Notes: generated by a model not told the origin, from the letters alone. DNA of 64,000 nucleotides from Bacteroidales bacterium (GCA_024685285.1 JAIKVZ010000038.1:28974-92973); one strand, 5' to 3'; shown: positions 7,757-17,501, counted from the stretch's first letter. Translations and numbers: made by a program.

Positions 7757-8510
7757 AGCGTCTGCTAAGTTGCTGAATAGATGAGTGATGTGTAAAGTCG
7801 GTACAGGTGGGCACAATGGAGACGTATCCGTTGCGCAAGGCCCATTCGTCGCTGCCAGGTTGAAGGTCGTCGCACACGAATTTGCCAGTGAGCCACCAGT
7901 AGGGGCGACCGACAGGATCTATACGCTGTTGGTAGCTGTCGTGCCAGTTTGACTGTGCCGCACGGCATACTTTCAGGCCTTTTATTTCACTGGCTGGGAT
8001 ATAGGGTATGTTTACATTGAGCGCTATGCCGACAGGCAGTCCGTTCTGCAATACGTCGGCTATTATGTTGCGCACAGGCTCTATGCAGCCACCGAAGTCC
8101 GCATCTGCACTGTGGCTGAGTAGAGAGAATCCGATGGAATTGAGACCGTTGAGCGAGGCCTCGATGGCAGCTCCCATGGTGCCACTGTAATGCACATTGA
8201 TGGAGCTGTTACTGCCATGGTTGATACCAGCGAGTGCCAAAACGGGACGTGTGGGACAGAAATTCTCAAGTGCCATCTTTGTGCAGTCGGCCGGCGTGCC
8301 GTCGCATGCATATATTTTGAGTCTTTCGCTCTCGCTCACAGTGCGAACCCTCAGTGGACGGTTAGGGGTGAGGCTGTGGCTGAGACATGACGAGTTGCCT
8401 TCGGGAGCCATTACGACCACATCGCCAAACTCAAGCGCAATATCACATAGTGTACGCAGTCCTTTAGAGGCGTATCCGTCGTCGTTGGTTATGAGCAAAA
8501 GCGGTTTCAT
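7749..8510 (-). CDS. surE: 5'/3'-nucleotidase SurE
   Basis: 253 residues. The N-terminal MKPLLLITNDDGYASKGL carries the NDDG metal-binding motif, followed by APEGNSSCLSHSLT, the GTPADC motif and YSGTMGAAIEAS, all diagnostic for SurE. The enzyme dephosphorylates nucleoside monophosphates. The stop overlaps the small membrane-protein gene and the start overlaps the DUF4340 gene by 4 bases. Confidence 0.96.
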   Translation of the reverse strand: MKPLLLITNDDGYASKGLRTLCDIALEFGDVVVMAPEGNSSCLSHSLTPNRPLRVRTVSESERLKIYACDGTPADCTKMALENFCPTRPVLALAGINHGSNSSINVHYSGTMGAAIEASLNGLNSIGFSLLSHSADADFGGCIEPVRNIIADVLQNGLPVGIALNVNIPYIPASEIKGLKVCRAAQSNWHDSYQQRIDPVGRPYWWLTGKFVCDDLQPGSDEWALRNGYVSIVPTCTDFTHHSSIQQLSRRYE

Positions 8511-9592
8511 CTTGCGAAGAACGATTTCTCGCTGCCGCGGAAGTAACTGGCAGGTTGCAGTATATTGTCAAAAGCGTAGTATTGAATGAGTACCGTGTCG
8601 CTTTGGTTGACAATGGCATATAGCCGGTTGAGGTCAAATTCCTCGTACATCTCTGGGTCGGGCATGGCCATGAGATCGTCTGGATTCGTATATTTTATAT
8701 ATGTTTTGACTTCGGTGGTTGTACCGTCGGTATCGGTTATTCTTAGTATTGCGCGTGGTCCTGTAGCCACGTCATTGGCGGCATTGCTGTGTGGCACGAT
8801 CTCAGCATATTCGTCGAAATTGAGGTTGGTGAACGACGAAAGCATCTGTGCCACGCGGGCCGTGTCGAACCCGTGCACGAGAGTTCCGGCGGCGTCGTGC
8901 ATCTCAAAGCCCTCACCGTTGCGTTCTATGGCAAACGACTCGTTAGGCATTTGTGGTATGTCAAGGCTTATACGGGCAATATGTTTTACGTCGAGATCCA
9001 CAATTTTGTGGCTACGCCATTTTGTTGGATCGGCTGTGAAGCGAGGTGTCAAGAATCCACGGAATCCAGGTATGTGGATGATGTATGGCACTTTGTCGCC
9101 ATCACGGAACATATACGAGGCCATCAGGTCTTGAGTTTCGCCGCCAACATAGTATGTGACGGTTTTTCGCTCGGTGGGGAAAAGTTTAACCCGTCCATCA
9201 AACAAGTTAATCAGGTAGCGTCGTTGGTACACCTCGACTTTGATATTGCCAGACGAGATACGCGCAATAATATTTGGTACGGCGTTGCGGTTCACCTGTT
9301 CGCGTATGCGCATTGTGTGCAGGGTTTCGAGCAGGAGGTCAATCATAGGTTGGTTGGCGGGATATTGCTTGTTGACAATCCAGGTGGTGTCGGCTGAGCC
9401 TTTTGGCGGACGCTGTAGCAGTACCTGGTTCTCATCCATATCGGCCATAAATATCTGTGTCACAGAGGAGATATCCTTAATGTGGTAGTCTTGTCTGAAA
9501 GTGGATTTGCGTGCCCCATGCACGGCTACCAGAACAGCAGCCACGGCCACCAATATCACTATTGCTATAATAATCAGATTCTTGCGTTTCAT
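8507..9592 (-). CDS. DUF4340-type membrane-anchored protein, partner of the Gld-type ABC system
   Basis: 361 residues from the ATG at 9590-9592, which overlaps the stop of the upstream gene as ATGA; the alternative start 12 bases upstream is less likely. One N-terminal transmembrane helix (LIIIAIVILVAVAAVLVAV) is followed by a long extracytoplasmic beta-rich domain with HIPGFRGFLTPRF and repeated VTQIFM/IARISLDIP segments as in DUF4340. Genes of this family commonly follow ABC-2 permease and GldG-like genes, as here. Its biochemical role is not established. Confidence 0.75.
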   Translation of the reverse strand: MKRKNLIIIAIVILVAVAAVLVAVHGARKSTFRQDYHIKDISSVTQIFMADMDENQVLLQRPPKGSADTTWIVNKQYPANQPMIDLLLETLHTMRIREQVNRNAVPNIIARISSGNIKVEVYQRRYLINLFDGRVKLFPTERKTVTYYVGGETQDLMASYMFRDGDKVPYIIHIPGFRGFLTPRFTADPTKWRSHKIVDLDVKHIARISLDIPQMPNESFAIERNGEGFEMHDAAGTLVHGFDTARVAQMLSSFTNLNFDEYAEIVPHSNAANDVATGPRAILRITDTDGTTTEVKTYIKYTNPDDLMAMPDPEMYEEFDLNRLYAIVNQSDTVLIQYYAFDNILQPASYFRGSEKSFFAR

Positions 9593-12072
9593 TGTGGTTT
9601 GCAATATTTCTTTTTTCTCACAAAATAGATTGCCACGCCAGCCAGTGCTATAACGGCCGACGGCAGTATAACGTTTATGACTTGGTATTTATTTCGCTGT
9701 TCATGGACTTTCATCACATCGAGTTTGCGGAGTTTAATGTCACGAGAGCGCGAGGCCAGCATACCTTCGTCGCCTACCAAATAGTTCACAGCATTGAGTA
9801 GGAATTCTTTATTGGCGTATAGGGTCTGAGTGTAAAAGTCATAGCCCATCGGGTATGCCGAACCTTCCTGCGCATTGTAGCGGTTCTTGATTATGTCGCC
9901 GTCGGAAACTATAATCATCTTGGTAGGTGCACTCTCAGCCAAGTATCCCATCTCGGGCAGTTCGGTGAATTGTGGCGTAAGCCTGTTGCGCCACGTTGAT
10001 TTGAAACACCCCTCAAGCAGCACGGCAATGGGAAGGTTGCTGCGGTTGAACAAACGGCGATCGGGTTCTACTTGGCCGTCGCCAAGGTCTATTACAGCAG
10101 GAGCGTTCTTTATGCGAGAGTATTCCGATGTGGTTAGCAATACGCTGGCCCGAATGTCATCGCTGTTGTCGAGCAGGTCTATGCTACTCACAAAGTCGGT
10201 TTTAATCAAGTCGAGGTTGCGCACAATGGGGTGTTGCGATGTAGGCACAATCTCGGGAAAGTAATACCATGGGCAGAATTTAATCTGAGGTTTATCGCCT
10301 ACCATACCAACACGCATGGGTATTGGCCGACACCGTATATCCATGATGATGTTTGGATTGACGCGGGCGCCATAGTTAAAGAGCATCTCGTCAAGATTAA
10401 GGGGCATACGGGTTGCGATGGCTTGAGCATGAGCGGCAAGACTGTCTATATCGGCATTGAGGGGGTCTATCAGCCACAACACTCTACCACCACGCATTAT
10501 GTATTGGTCAATAATGTAGAGGTCTTGGTCGCTGAAAGGGAGTGTCGGCTTGGCAATAATTAACAGGTCAAACTTGTTGTAGAAGCTGTATTTATTAGAA
10601 TCTGACGATGTTTTGGAACGGCCTGTGAGGGCGTTGATATTTCCGTCAATAGAGACATAGTCAAGGCTGTAGTATTCCTGCAAGGCCATCTGTATGTCAT
10701 AAAGTTGTCCGCCCATCAGTTCGCCATGGCCTTGTACAAAGCCTATTGACGGTTTGACACCCCTGGCCAATGCACGTATTGCGTTTGACAACACATACTC
10801 CAGATTTTGTATGGAGTTGTTGAGGAGGTCGGCCTCGCTCACATATTTTTGGTTCTGGAGTAGCTGTATGGATGTCTCACGGCCACGATAGATTACATCG
10901 GCGGCAGGTATGAGTATCTGTGTTGTTACGCTGCTACCGCTGCCTACCTGTATCTGTGTTGGCTGAATTCCTTTGTTGGCTAATTTCTGGTAGAATATCT
11001 GTTGCTCTTCCTTATTGTTGAAGTTGTTTGGATTAACAAACTCGTATTGTATGTTCTCATTATAGGCTCTGAATTGGTTGAGCATCTCCTTGGTCTCACT
11101 TTGTAGACGCTTGAAGTCGGCGGGAAAGTCGCCTTCAAGGTATACTCTGAAAAGCACCGGTTCGTCTACATTGCGCAACATTGACTTGGTGGCTTTCGAC
11201 AGCGTGTAGCGCTTCTCGGCAGTAAGGTCGAGGCGTGCAAACAAATAATGACCAATGACATTGGCCGATGCTACTATGGCAACCACGGCGGCTATCTCAA
11301 GCCATTGGCTGTATTTCATTTTGCGTCGGTTGACCCAACCATTCCACTTGCGACTTTGTAGCACCAGCCGTGTGGCTATAAGAAACAGTATGATAACACT
11401 GAGGAAATAAAGCACGTCACGTGTGTCTATTACCCCACGGCTTATTGACTCGTAGTGGTGCATCATGCCAAGCGACTTGACAAATAGGTCGGCTTTGCCG
11501 AGTATACCCATATTGTATACCGACTCAAATCCTAAATATGCAACTACGCAGAGCAGTGCTGCCACAATAAATGACACTATCTGATTTCCGGTTATGGAAC
11601 TGGCAAAAAGTCCGATGGCCACAAAGGCACCGCCAAGCAGTATGAGCCCAATATACGAGCCTGCCACACTACCGCTGTCAATATTGCCTACAGGGTCGCC
11701 AAGTGCCACCACGCTGAGGTAACACACCAAAGTGGGCAGCAGAGATATGACAACCAAAGTGAAGGCGGCCAGGAATTTGGCACCAATCAGGGTTAGGTCA
11801 CTTATGGGTTTGGTGAGCAACATCTCGATTGTTCCCACGCGCTTTTCCTCGGCAAAGGTGCGCATGGTTATGGCTGGTATGAGGAAGAGGTATAGGAACG
11901 GTCCGATGAGGAACAGCCCATCCATGCCAGCATAGCCATAGTCAAGTATATTGAAGTCTGATTTTAGCACCCACAGCATAAGCCCTGTCAACACCAGGAA
12001 CACGATGATGGTGATGTAGCCTGTGAGTGAGGAGAAGAATGAGGAGAGTTCTTTCTTGAAGAGAGTGTACAT
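9589..12072 (-). CDS. GldF-GldG fusion: ABC-2 permease plus substrate-binding-like subunit
   Basis: 827 residues from ATG at 12070-12072, 19 bases after the M28 gene; the track start at 12147 overlaps that gene. Residues about 1-240 form an ABC-2 permease with six hydrophobic segments and TMRTFAEEKRVGTIEMLLTKP, as in GldF. A further membrane segment near residue 260 begins the GldG-like part (DLTAEKRYTLSKATKSML, VQGHGELMGGQLYDI), ending with one C-terminal helix and KKKYCKPQ. In Flavobacterium gldF and gldG are separate genes forming an ABC transporter with GldA. Here they are one continuous ORF and no GldA ATPase is in the window. The substrate is unknown. Confidence 0.85.
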   Translation of the reverse strand: MYTLFKKELSSFFSSLTGYITIIVFLVLTGLMLWVLKSDFNILDYGYAGMDGLFLIGPFLYLFLIPAITMRTFAEEKRVGTIEMLLTKPISDLTLIGAKFLAAFTLVVISLLPTLVCYLSVVALGDPVGNIDSGSVAGSYIGLILLGGAFVAIGLFASSITGNQIVSFIVAALLCVVAYLGFESVYNMGILGKADLFVKSLGMMHHYESISRGVIDTRDVLYFLSVIILFLIATRLVLQSRKWNGWVNRRKMKYSQWLEIAAVVAIVASANVIGHYLFARLDLTAEKRYTLSKATKSMLRNVDEPVLFRVYLEGDFPADFKRLQSETKEMLNQFRAYNENIQYEFVNPNNFNNKEEQQIFYQKLANKGIQPTQIQVGSGSSVTTQILIPAADVIYRGRETSIQLLQNQKYVSEADLLNNSIQNLEYVLSNAIRALARGVKPSIGFVQGHGELMGGQLYDIQMALQEYYSLDYVSIDGNINALTGRSKTSSDSNKYSFYNKFDLLIIAKPTLPFSDQDLYIIDQYIMRGGRVLWLIDPLNADIDSLAAHAQAIATRMPLNLDEMLFNYGARVNPNIIMDIRCRPIPMRVGMVGDKPQIKFCPWYYFPEIVPTSQHPIVRNLDLIKTDFVSSIDLLDNSDDIRASVLLTTSEYSRIKNAPAVIDLGDGQVEPDRRLFNRSNLPIAVLLEGCFKSTWRNRLTPQFTELPEMGYLAESAPTKMIIVSDGDIIKNRYNAQEGSAYPMGYDFYTQTLYANKEFLLNAVNYLVGDEGMLASRSRDIKLRKLDVMKVHEQRNKYQVINVILPSAVIALAGVAIYFVRKKKYCKPQ

Positions 12073-12091
12073 TGGCGATGATTTAGTTGTT

Positions 12092-13579
12092 TCAGAACTT
12101 GTATGCACGGCTACGTAGCGAGCGGCCCTGGTAGTCGCCAAAGGCAACTTCGCGCACAGTGCCGAGTAACAGGCGTGTGCTTTGTGTCAGAATCCAGCGG
12201 TCAATATTCTCAGCAATATCGCTTGGCACATGGTTGTGCTGGCGTCCATTGAGGGTGGTGATGACAATGGATGGTATGCCTATTGCGTCAAAGGCCACGG
12301 CATCGCCCTTGGGGTTGCTTTTGGTGGCGGGATGTGTCATAAGGCGTATACCGGCGGTGTCGGCATTGGAGGCAATGCCCCACAGTGTAGGATATTTGTT
12401 GTCGCCAAAAACAACCAGGCTGTCGCCACTACTAACGGCTTCAATGTTAATAAATGCCTCTATGCGCCGCAATGGGCTGAAGTTCGAAACGAAAATCTGC
12501 GAGCCTTGGTATTGGTTCTCGGCAGCGCTGAAGAATACAAAGACCACACTGCGTTTGGGCCGCTGTTGCGAGAGTTGGCGTGCCACCTCCAATGCGGCAG
12601 CCACTCCGCTGGCGTTGTCATCGGCTCCGGGGAAGAGGGCAGTCTCGCCCTGCATTCCAACGTGGTCGAGGTGAGCGCCAACCACTACATATTCATTGCG
12701 GAGTTTCTTGTCACTACCCTCAAGTATGCCAACAACATTGGCGGTGAGTGCACTGGGGTTGTATTTGGCGTTGACATCAATTTCAAGCCTCTTGCGCAGA
12801 TGGAACGACTGAGGTTTCATGCTGGCGGCCATGTTGGCAAGCACGGTGTCGATATCCCAGCCTTCGTCGGCCAACAGGCGTTCACCGCAGATACGTGTGG
12901 GTTGCAGTATGGGGAAAGTGTTAAGGTGTGGTAGACCTCCGTTATATATGCGTGCTTGGGCCTCGTATGGCAGGCAGCTGCGGCTCATATTGATTGCAAC
13001 CAGAGCCACAGCGCCGTGCTTCTGGGCGGTGCGTGCCTTGTCGCGCAGGCTCACATAATTCTCAGTTACGGTGCTTGGCAGCCAGCTGGGCATGGGCAGG
13101 CCAGTCACAACTATGACAATTTTGCCGCGAGCGTCGACATGGGCGTATTCATCAAATGCGGGGTTGTCAATGCCATAGCCGCAGAACACCGCCTGAGCAT
13201 CGGCATAGCCGCGTCCTGTCATTCCGGCGCAGGCAAAGTCGTTGCCGAGGATGAATACAGTTTTGTCGTCGCTACCGGCGTAGTAGGAGTTGAATTTGCA
13301 GTTCTCAATCTGGTTGCATTCTGTCTCGAACCATTGCAGCCACTCGCCGTTGTGTGGCTTGACACCATAGCTGCGCAGTCGGTCTATGACGTATTTTGTG
13401 GCACGGTTGTAGCCAGTGGTGCCGGCCATGCGACCTTCGTATACAGCAGCAGCCAGTTCGGCTACGTGTTTTTGGAGTGTGTCGGTTGACACCTCAGCCT
13501 TTTGTATTGTTGTTTGCGCAGCGGCGTTAATGCCAGTCAGAGAGGCGATGGCAAGGAAAATAAGCGTTGCTTTTTTCAT
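12092..13579 (-). CDS. Exported M28-family zinc aminopeptidase with PA-type insert
   Basis: 495 residues. Signal peptide MKKATLIFLAIASLTGINAAAQ, then a region containing a PA-like insert (about 120-260) and the M28 catalytic domain with GAHLDHVGM (metal-binding His and Asp), GADDNASGVAAALE (bridging Asp), and FFSAAENQYQGS (catalytic Glu region). Such enzymes release N-terminal residues from peptides in the periplasm or outside. No T9SS tail is seen. It is the first gene of the long minus-strand operon; a promoter is present about 85 bases upstream. Confidence 0.88.
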   Translation of the reverse strand: MKKATLIFLAIASLTGINAAAQTTIQKAEVSTDTLQKHVAELAAAVYEGRMAGTTGYNRATKYVIDRLRSYGVKPHNGEWLQWFETECNQIENCKFNSYYAGSDDKTVFILGNDFACAGMTGRGYADAQAVFCGYGIDNPAFDEYAHVDARGKIVIVVTGLPMPSWLPSTVTENYVSLRDKARTAQKHGAVALVAINMSRSCLPYEAQARIYNGGLPHLNTFPILQPTRICGERLLADEGWDIDTVLANMAASMKPQSFHLRKRLEIDVNAKYNPSALTANVVGILEGSDKKLRNEYVVVGAHLDHVGMQGETALFPGADDNASGVAAALEVARQLSQQRPKRSVVFVFFSAAENQYQGSQIFVSNFSPLRRIEAFINIEAVSSGDSLVVFGDNKYPTLWGIASNADTAGIRLMTHPATKSNPKGDAVAFDAIGIPSIVITTLNGRQHNHVPSDIAENIDRWILTQSTRLLLGTVREVAFGDYQGRSLRSRAYKF

Positions 13580-13665
13580 TTTCGAGACACTATAATGTTA
13601 TTATTTTTATATATTTCATTCTATTTAAGGCTATTAGTGCTGTGGCGCACCATTATGCCAAAAGG

Positions 13666-13699
13666 CAAATATACATAAAAAACACCGATTGTTTGCAAA
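13666..13699 (-). promoter_or_regulatory. Promoter for the M28-gldFG-...-msrA operon
   Basis: On the minus strand TTTG (complement of 13696-13699), a 22-base spacer and TATATTTG (complement of 13666-13673). It is back to back with the promoter of the outer-membrane barrel gene. Confidence 0.6.
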
Positions 13700-13715
13700 A
13701 AATGAAAGAAAAGTT

Positions 13716-13745
13716 TTTGCAGTATGAAAAAATGTTGTATATTTG
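13716..13745 (+). promoter_or_regulatory. Promoter of the outer-membrane barrel gene
   Basis: TTTG (13716-13719), an 18-base spacer and TATATTTG (13738-13745). The leader would be about 50-75 bases, depending on which ATG is used. Confidence 0.65.
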
Positions 13746-13824
13746 CAGTGTTTTAGATTACTAATACAATGTGATACTAAAATGATTTACAAACGGTTGC
13801 ATGAAAACCAATGAAAAAGTTGCT

Positions 13825-16236
13825 ATGAAAACGAGAAAAATAAACATCTTTGCTCTGATTGCAATGCTTGTTGCAGGCTTTTCTGCCACGGCCCAGACCA
13901 CTATGATTAAGGATTCAAAAACGGGTGAGCCTGTGATGTTCGCCAACATCGCTTTACTGCGCGCTACCGATAGTTCATTTGTGCGTGGCACTACGTCCGA
14001 TGCCACCGGATCATTCAGTCTTCAGCCCATGGCCGATAGCTGCCTCATACGAGTTTCAGCCATAGGCTATAAGACTTTGTGGCTCAGCGTGTCGAATCTT
14101 CCAAGTGTAATACATGTGAGCCCCGAGGTGACAACCTTGGCCGAGGTGACAGTGGTTGAGAAGAGACCTCTTTATGCCATGGATGGCGAGAAAAATATGT
14201 ACAATACTAAGGAGGACCCCTCCATACAGACCGGCACGACCAGCGACGCCCTTCAAAATGCCCCAGGCGTGGAGGTGGATGCCGAGGGCAACATCACTTT
14301 GCGCGGCTCTGCCTCGGTTGAGATATGGATTAACGACCGCCCCAGCCACATGAACGACGAGGCCCTGAAGCAATATGTCAAACAGCTGCCCGCCAACGCC
14401 ATAGAACGTATCGAGGTCATAACCAACCCCTCGGCGCGCTACTCTACATCGGGCGGTGTCATCAATATCGTGACCAACCAGAAGGTGACCCGCAACGAGC
14501 TGCTATGTGTCGGCGTGCGTGCCCGCACATCTCCAAACGTGTCGCCGTGGGCCTCATACGTCTGGGCAAATGAAAAGGTGGATTTTAACCTGTATGTCAA
14601 CGCCGATTGGTCGCGTCACCGCACTTACGGCAACATCTCATCTGCTCTCTATAATCCCACCACGGGCGACACCAGCCGCATCCTGTCGCACAACGACACG
14701 GTACTAAGCAACAACATTGGCGGCTACACCGGACTCAATGTCAACTGGCGCATATCGGACCGCACAAACCTTGCTTCGTGGGCGGGCTTCTACCCCTACC
14801 ATGGTGCCAGTTACTCCAAGGGATTTTTCGACTATTTTGAGCACAATCCGTTGCGTGACTTCAGCTTCAACTATGTGCATGACAACAACGATGGTTTGTT
14901 CTGGGGCGGCTATGCCGGCGCTTGGCTCGAGCATCGATTCGATTCCACAGGTCGCAAAATATCGCTCTCGCTGAATGGCAATACGTCTAATCAGGGCGGC
15001 ACAAGCTATGGCTTCTTCGCCTATCGCAACACTTTGCTCGACACCCTGTTTCGCCGCGATTATTCTATGAACCGCAATCCCAGCGTGGGCCTCACCGTCG
15101 ACTATGCCCACCCGTTGAAGAACGACTGGGAGATTGATGGCGGAATGCAGGCCAGTTTGGGTGGCGGTAGCCTGACTCGTACTTTCGACACCATAGCCGG
15201 CGGCCAGTATGTCAACGTGCCCCTGCGTTCATACGAGGGCACTGAGCATGGCACCGATTTCCACCTCTACGCCACGGTGCAGAAACGGTGGGGTGGCTTG
15301 ACGGTCAAGGCCGGTCTGCGCGGCGAGTGGGGATGGATGGGAAGCAGTTGGCACTACAGCGACGGCAGCGGCCTCAGCACCGTAGATACTTCGTTTTTTG
15401 TGCCCGTGCCGAGCCTGCACATCAGCTACCAGACTCCGACGTTCACATCCTACAGCATAAGCTACACCCGCCGCTATGAAAACCCGGGCCAGTCGCAGCT
15501 CAACCCGTTCTGTCGCTATGACGACTACAGCTATGAGACCGGCAACCCACTGCTGCGCCTCACCTACACCCACAACCTTGAGGCGGCTTTTAATAAATAC
15601 GTAATGGGTTTCGGCAATATCGGACTCAATGCCTACTGGCGCGCCAACACCAACGAGATTGGTAGCATGGCCTATGCCGGTTACGCACCGGCCTATTTCA
15701 CCGCCACGCAGCTGGTCAACTACACCAGGCCCGAAAACATAGGCTCGAGCCATACCGAAGGCATCGAGGCCAACATAACCTATCGCCCGACGGCTATGCT
15801 CAACGTGCGTTTCAATGCCTCGCTGTTCAACTACGGCTATAATTACCTTGGTTTCAGCGACAGCCATATTTCATGGAGCGCGCGCCTAAACGTGTGGGCC
15901 AAACTTTGGAACAGGCTCGAGGTGTTTGCAAATGCGCACTACAGCTCGCCGCGCATGGGCCTCTACAGCATGAGCGTGGCCAACAAAGGGGTCGATTTTG
16001 GCGTGAGCAGCGATTTCTACGACCGCCGCCTGAGCGTGTTCCTCAATGTCAACGACATTTTCGGCATGGCGCAGTGGGGCGAGAACAGTACAGCGCCGCT
16101 GTACAAGACCACCGGCAGCTACCAGTACGACTCGCGTTTTGTGAGCCTCGGCATCACTTGGCGCATGGGCAAGTTGGAGCTCGAGGGCAAGGCGCGCCAG
16201 GGTGCAACCGACAATGCCCCGACAATGATGCGATAA
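13825..16236 (+). CDS. TonB-dependent-receptor-like outer membrane barrel protein
   Basis: 803 residues from the ATG at 13825 (MKTRKINIFALIAMLVAGFSATAQ, a clean signal peptide). The track start at 13801 adds eight polar residues and cannot be excluded. Residues about 25-110 are a carboxypeptidase-regulatory-like (CarboxypepD_reg) domain, followed by a plug-like region (GTTSDALQNAPGVEVDAEGNI, ERIEVITNPSARY) and a long aromatic-rich beta-barrel of the OMP_b-brl_3 type. It probably sits in the outer membrane as a transporter or receptor; the substrate is not indicated, and no SusD partner is adjacent. Transcribed alone from the promoter at 13716-13745. Confidence 0.85.
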   Translation: MKTRKINIFALIAMLVAGFSATAQTTMIKDSKTGEPVMFANIALLRATDSSFVRGTTSDATGSFSLQPMADSCLIRVSAIGYKTLWLSVSNLPSVIHVSPEVTTLAEVTVVEKRPLYAMDGEKNMYNTKEDPSIQTGTTSDALQNAPGVEVDAEGNITLRGSASVEIWINDRPSHMNDEALKQYVKQLPANAIERIEVITNPSARYSTSGGVINIVTNQKVTRNELLCVGVRARTSPNVSPWASYVWANEKVDFNLYVNADWSRHRTYGNISSALYNPTTGDTSRILSHNDTVLSNNIGGYTGLNVNWRISDRTNLASWAGFYPYHGASYSKGFFDYFEHNPLRDFSFNYVHDNNDGLFWGGYAGAWLEHRFDSTGRKISLSLNGNTSNQGGTSYGFFAYRNTLLDTLFRRDYSMNRNPSVGLTVDYAHPLKNDWEIDGGMQASLGGGSLTRTFDTIAGGQYVNVPLRSYEGTEHGTDFHLYATVQKRWGGLTVKAGLRGEWGWMGSSWHYSDGSGLSTVDTSFFVPVPSLHISYQTPTFTSYSISYTRRYENPGQSQLNPFCRYDDYSYETGNPLLRLTYTHNLEAAFNKYVMGFGNIGLNAYWRANTNEIGSMAYAGYAPAYFTATQLVNYTRPENIGSSHTEGIEANITYRPTAMLNVRFNASLFNYGYNYLGFSDSHISWSARLNVWAKLWNRLEVFANAHYSSPRMGLYSMSVANKGVDFGVSSDFYDRRLSVFLNVNDIFGMAQWGENSTAPLYKTTGSYQYDSRFVSLGITWRMGKLELEGKARQGATDNAPTMMR

Positions 16237-16321
16237 ATTCAGTGCTAAGGTATTGAAAACGTGGACCAAACACACTTTAGGTTCGGGTAGTGGACGGAAC
16301 CCGTCGCACCACCTCCGAAGG

Positions 16322-16367
16322 CTACCCGACCTCAACCCGACCTTAACCCGAACCTAACCCATCTAAC
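16322..16367 (-). repeat. Dispersed G-rich repeat, copy 2
   Basis: C-rich on the plus strand (TTAACCCGAACCTAACCCAT), so the G-rich strand is minus. It lies between convergent genes, directly beside a strong hairpin. A short inverted partial copy (AGGTTCGGGTAG, 16279-16290) lies just to the left, so the two could also fold together. Confidence 0.85.
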
Positions 16368-16373
16368 GTTCAT

Positions 16374-16415
16374 AAAACCAGCGAGTTATACCCAATCATA
16401 TAACTCGCTGGTTTT
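16374..16415. terminator. Bidirectional terminator, 17-bp perfect stem
   Basis: AAAACCAGCGAGTTATA and its exact reverse complement with an 8-base loop. The A-run and T-run at the two ends make it a terminator on both strands, between the convergent barrel and OmpA genes. Confidence 0.85.
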
Positions 16416-16439
16416 CAGGTTGTTGATGTTTTGTGGCGT

Positions 16440-17450
16440 TTACTCCACAATTTTCATTATTTCGGTCAGTCTGGGGGTGAGGATTATCTCGGTGCGGCGG
16501 TTGATGGCTTTGTGCTCGGGGCTGTCGTTGGCCACCTTGGGGGCGAACTCGCCGTGGCCGCAGGCCTCTATGCGTGCGGGATCGATGCCGGGGCCGTTCT
16601 GGAGCAGCAGCTTGACTATGGCGGTGGCGCGCATTACGCTGAGGTCCCAGTTGTCTTTGACGGCGGTGGAGCCTCGGTAGGCGTCGTTGTCGGTATGGCC
16701 TTCGACCATGATGTTGAGTGTCGAGTCGGCCTCAAGCACCTTGGCGAGCTCTTTGATGGCGTTGATACCCTCTTTGGATACGGTCCAGCTGGCCGACGGG
16801 AAGAGGAGCTTGTTCTCCATCGAGACGTACACCTTGCCGTCCTTGGTCTCGACTTTGAGCCCCTTGTCGGCAAAACCGGTCAGGGCGCGGGTGACGCTTG
16901 TGCGCAGGTTTTCCAGCTCGCGCTCTTTGGCCTCGAGTTGGGCGCGTGTGGCGGCCTCTTGCTTCTCGAGTTTGCTTTGGCGCTCGAGCAGTTCGGCCTG
17001 TTTGCTCTCGAAGAGGGCTTCGTTTTGGCGGAATGCGGCCTCTTTCTGTTTGAATGCGGCCTCTTTGTCGTTCAGCTCCTTGGTGCGTGCGGTGAGCATA
17101 TTCTGCGCACGGTTGAGGTCGCGGGTTTTGCCGGTGAGTTCCTGGGCGTAGTTCTCCATGGTGGTGTCGTAGCGTTGCTGCATACCTTCAACCAGGCGTG
17201 TGAGGCTGTCGATGGTGGCGTTCTGTCGGTCGCGCTCGGCCACCATTTCGGCCATTTCGTTGGTCAGGTTCTGGTTTTGGCGGGCCAGATTGGTACTCTC
17301 CTCCTTGAGTTCGAAGAGTTCCTGGCGGGTGAGGTTATATTCTTTGCTCTTCTGTTCCAGTTCGGCGTCTTTGCGCTCCACCTCGCTCAGCGAGACGCAC
17401 GAGGCCGAAAGCACGGAGGCTAATCCGATAATTAATAGGCTTTTTTTCAT
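16440..17450 (-). CDS. OmpA-family lipoprotein-like envelope protein with long coiled coil
   Basis: 336 residues from the ATG at 17448-17450. The N-terminus MKKSLLIIGLASVLSASC ends in a Cys that may be lipidated, with a non-canonical lipobox SAS-C. Residues about 20-200 are a continuous heptad-rich coiled coil (KDAELEQKSKEYNLTRQEL..., repeated KEAAF/QNEALFE units). The C-terminal about 120 residues are an OmpA/Pal peptidoglycan-binding domain (MVEGHTDNDAYRG, NWDLSVMRATAIVKLL, RRTEIILTP). It probably links the outer membrane to peptidoglycan. Single gene, convergent with the barrel gene and divergent from the ClC gene. Confidence 0.88.
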   Translation of the reverse strand: MKKSLLIIGLASVLSASCVSLSEVERKDAELEQKSKEYNLTRQELFELKEESTNLARQNQNLTNEMAEMVAERDRQNATIDSLTRLVEGMQQRYDTTMENYAQELTGKTRDLNRAQNMLTARTKELNDKEAAFKQKEAAFRQNEALFESKQAELLERQSKLEKQEAATRAQLEAKERELENLRTSVTRALTGFADKGLKVETKDGKVYVSMENKLLFPSASWTVSKEGINAIKELAKVLEADSTLNIMVEGHTDNDAYRGSTAVKDNWDLSVMRATAIVKLLLQNGPGIDPARIEACGHGEFAPKVANDSPEHKAINRRTEIILTPRLTEIMKIVE

Positions 17451-17501
17451 CGATTGCATAATTTTTTCTATTCTAGATTAACGCAGATTGTTTTTTTTTC
17501 G

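Noticed and set aside
8789-9397. 202-residue plus-strand ORF
   Set aside because: Antisense to the DUF4340 gene, no recognisable motif.
16431-17423. Long plus-strand ORF (330 residues)
   Set aside because: It is the antisense shadow of the OmpA-like gene, which has a full domain structure and signal sequence; the shadow has no domain.
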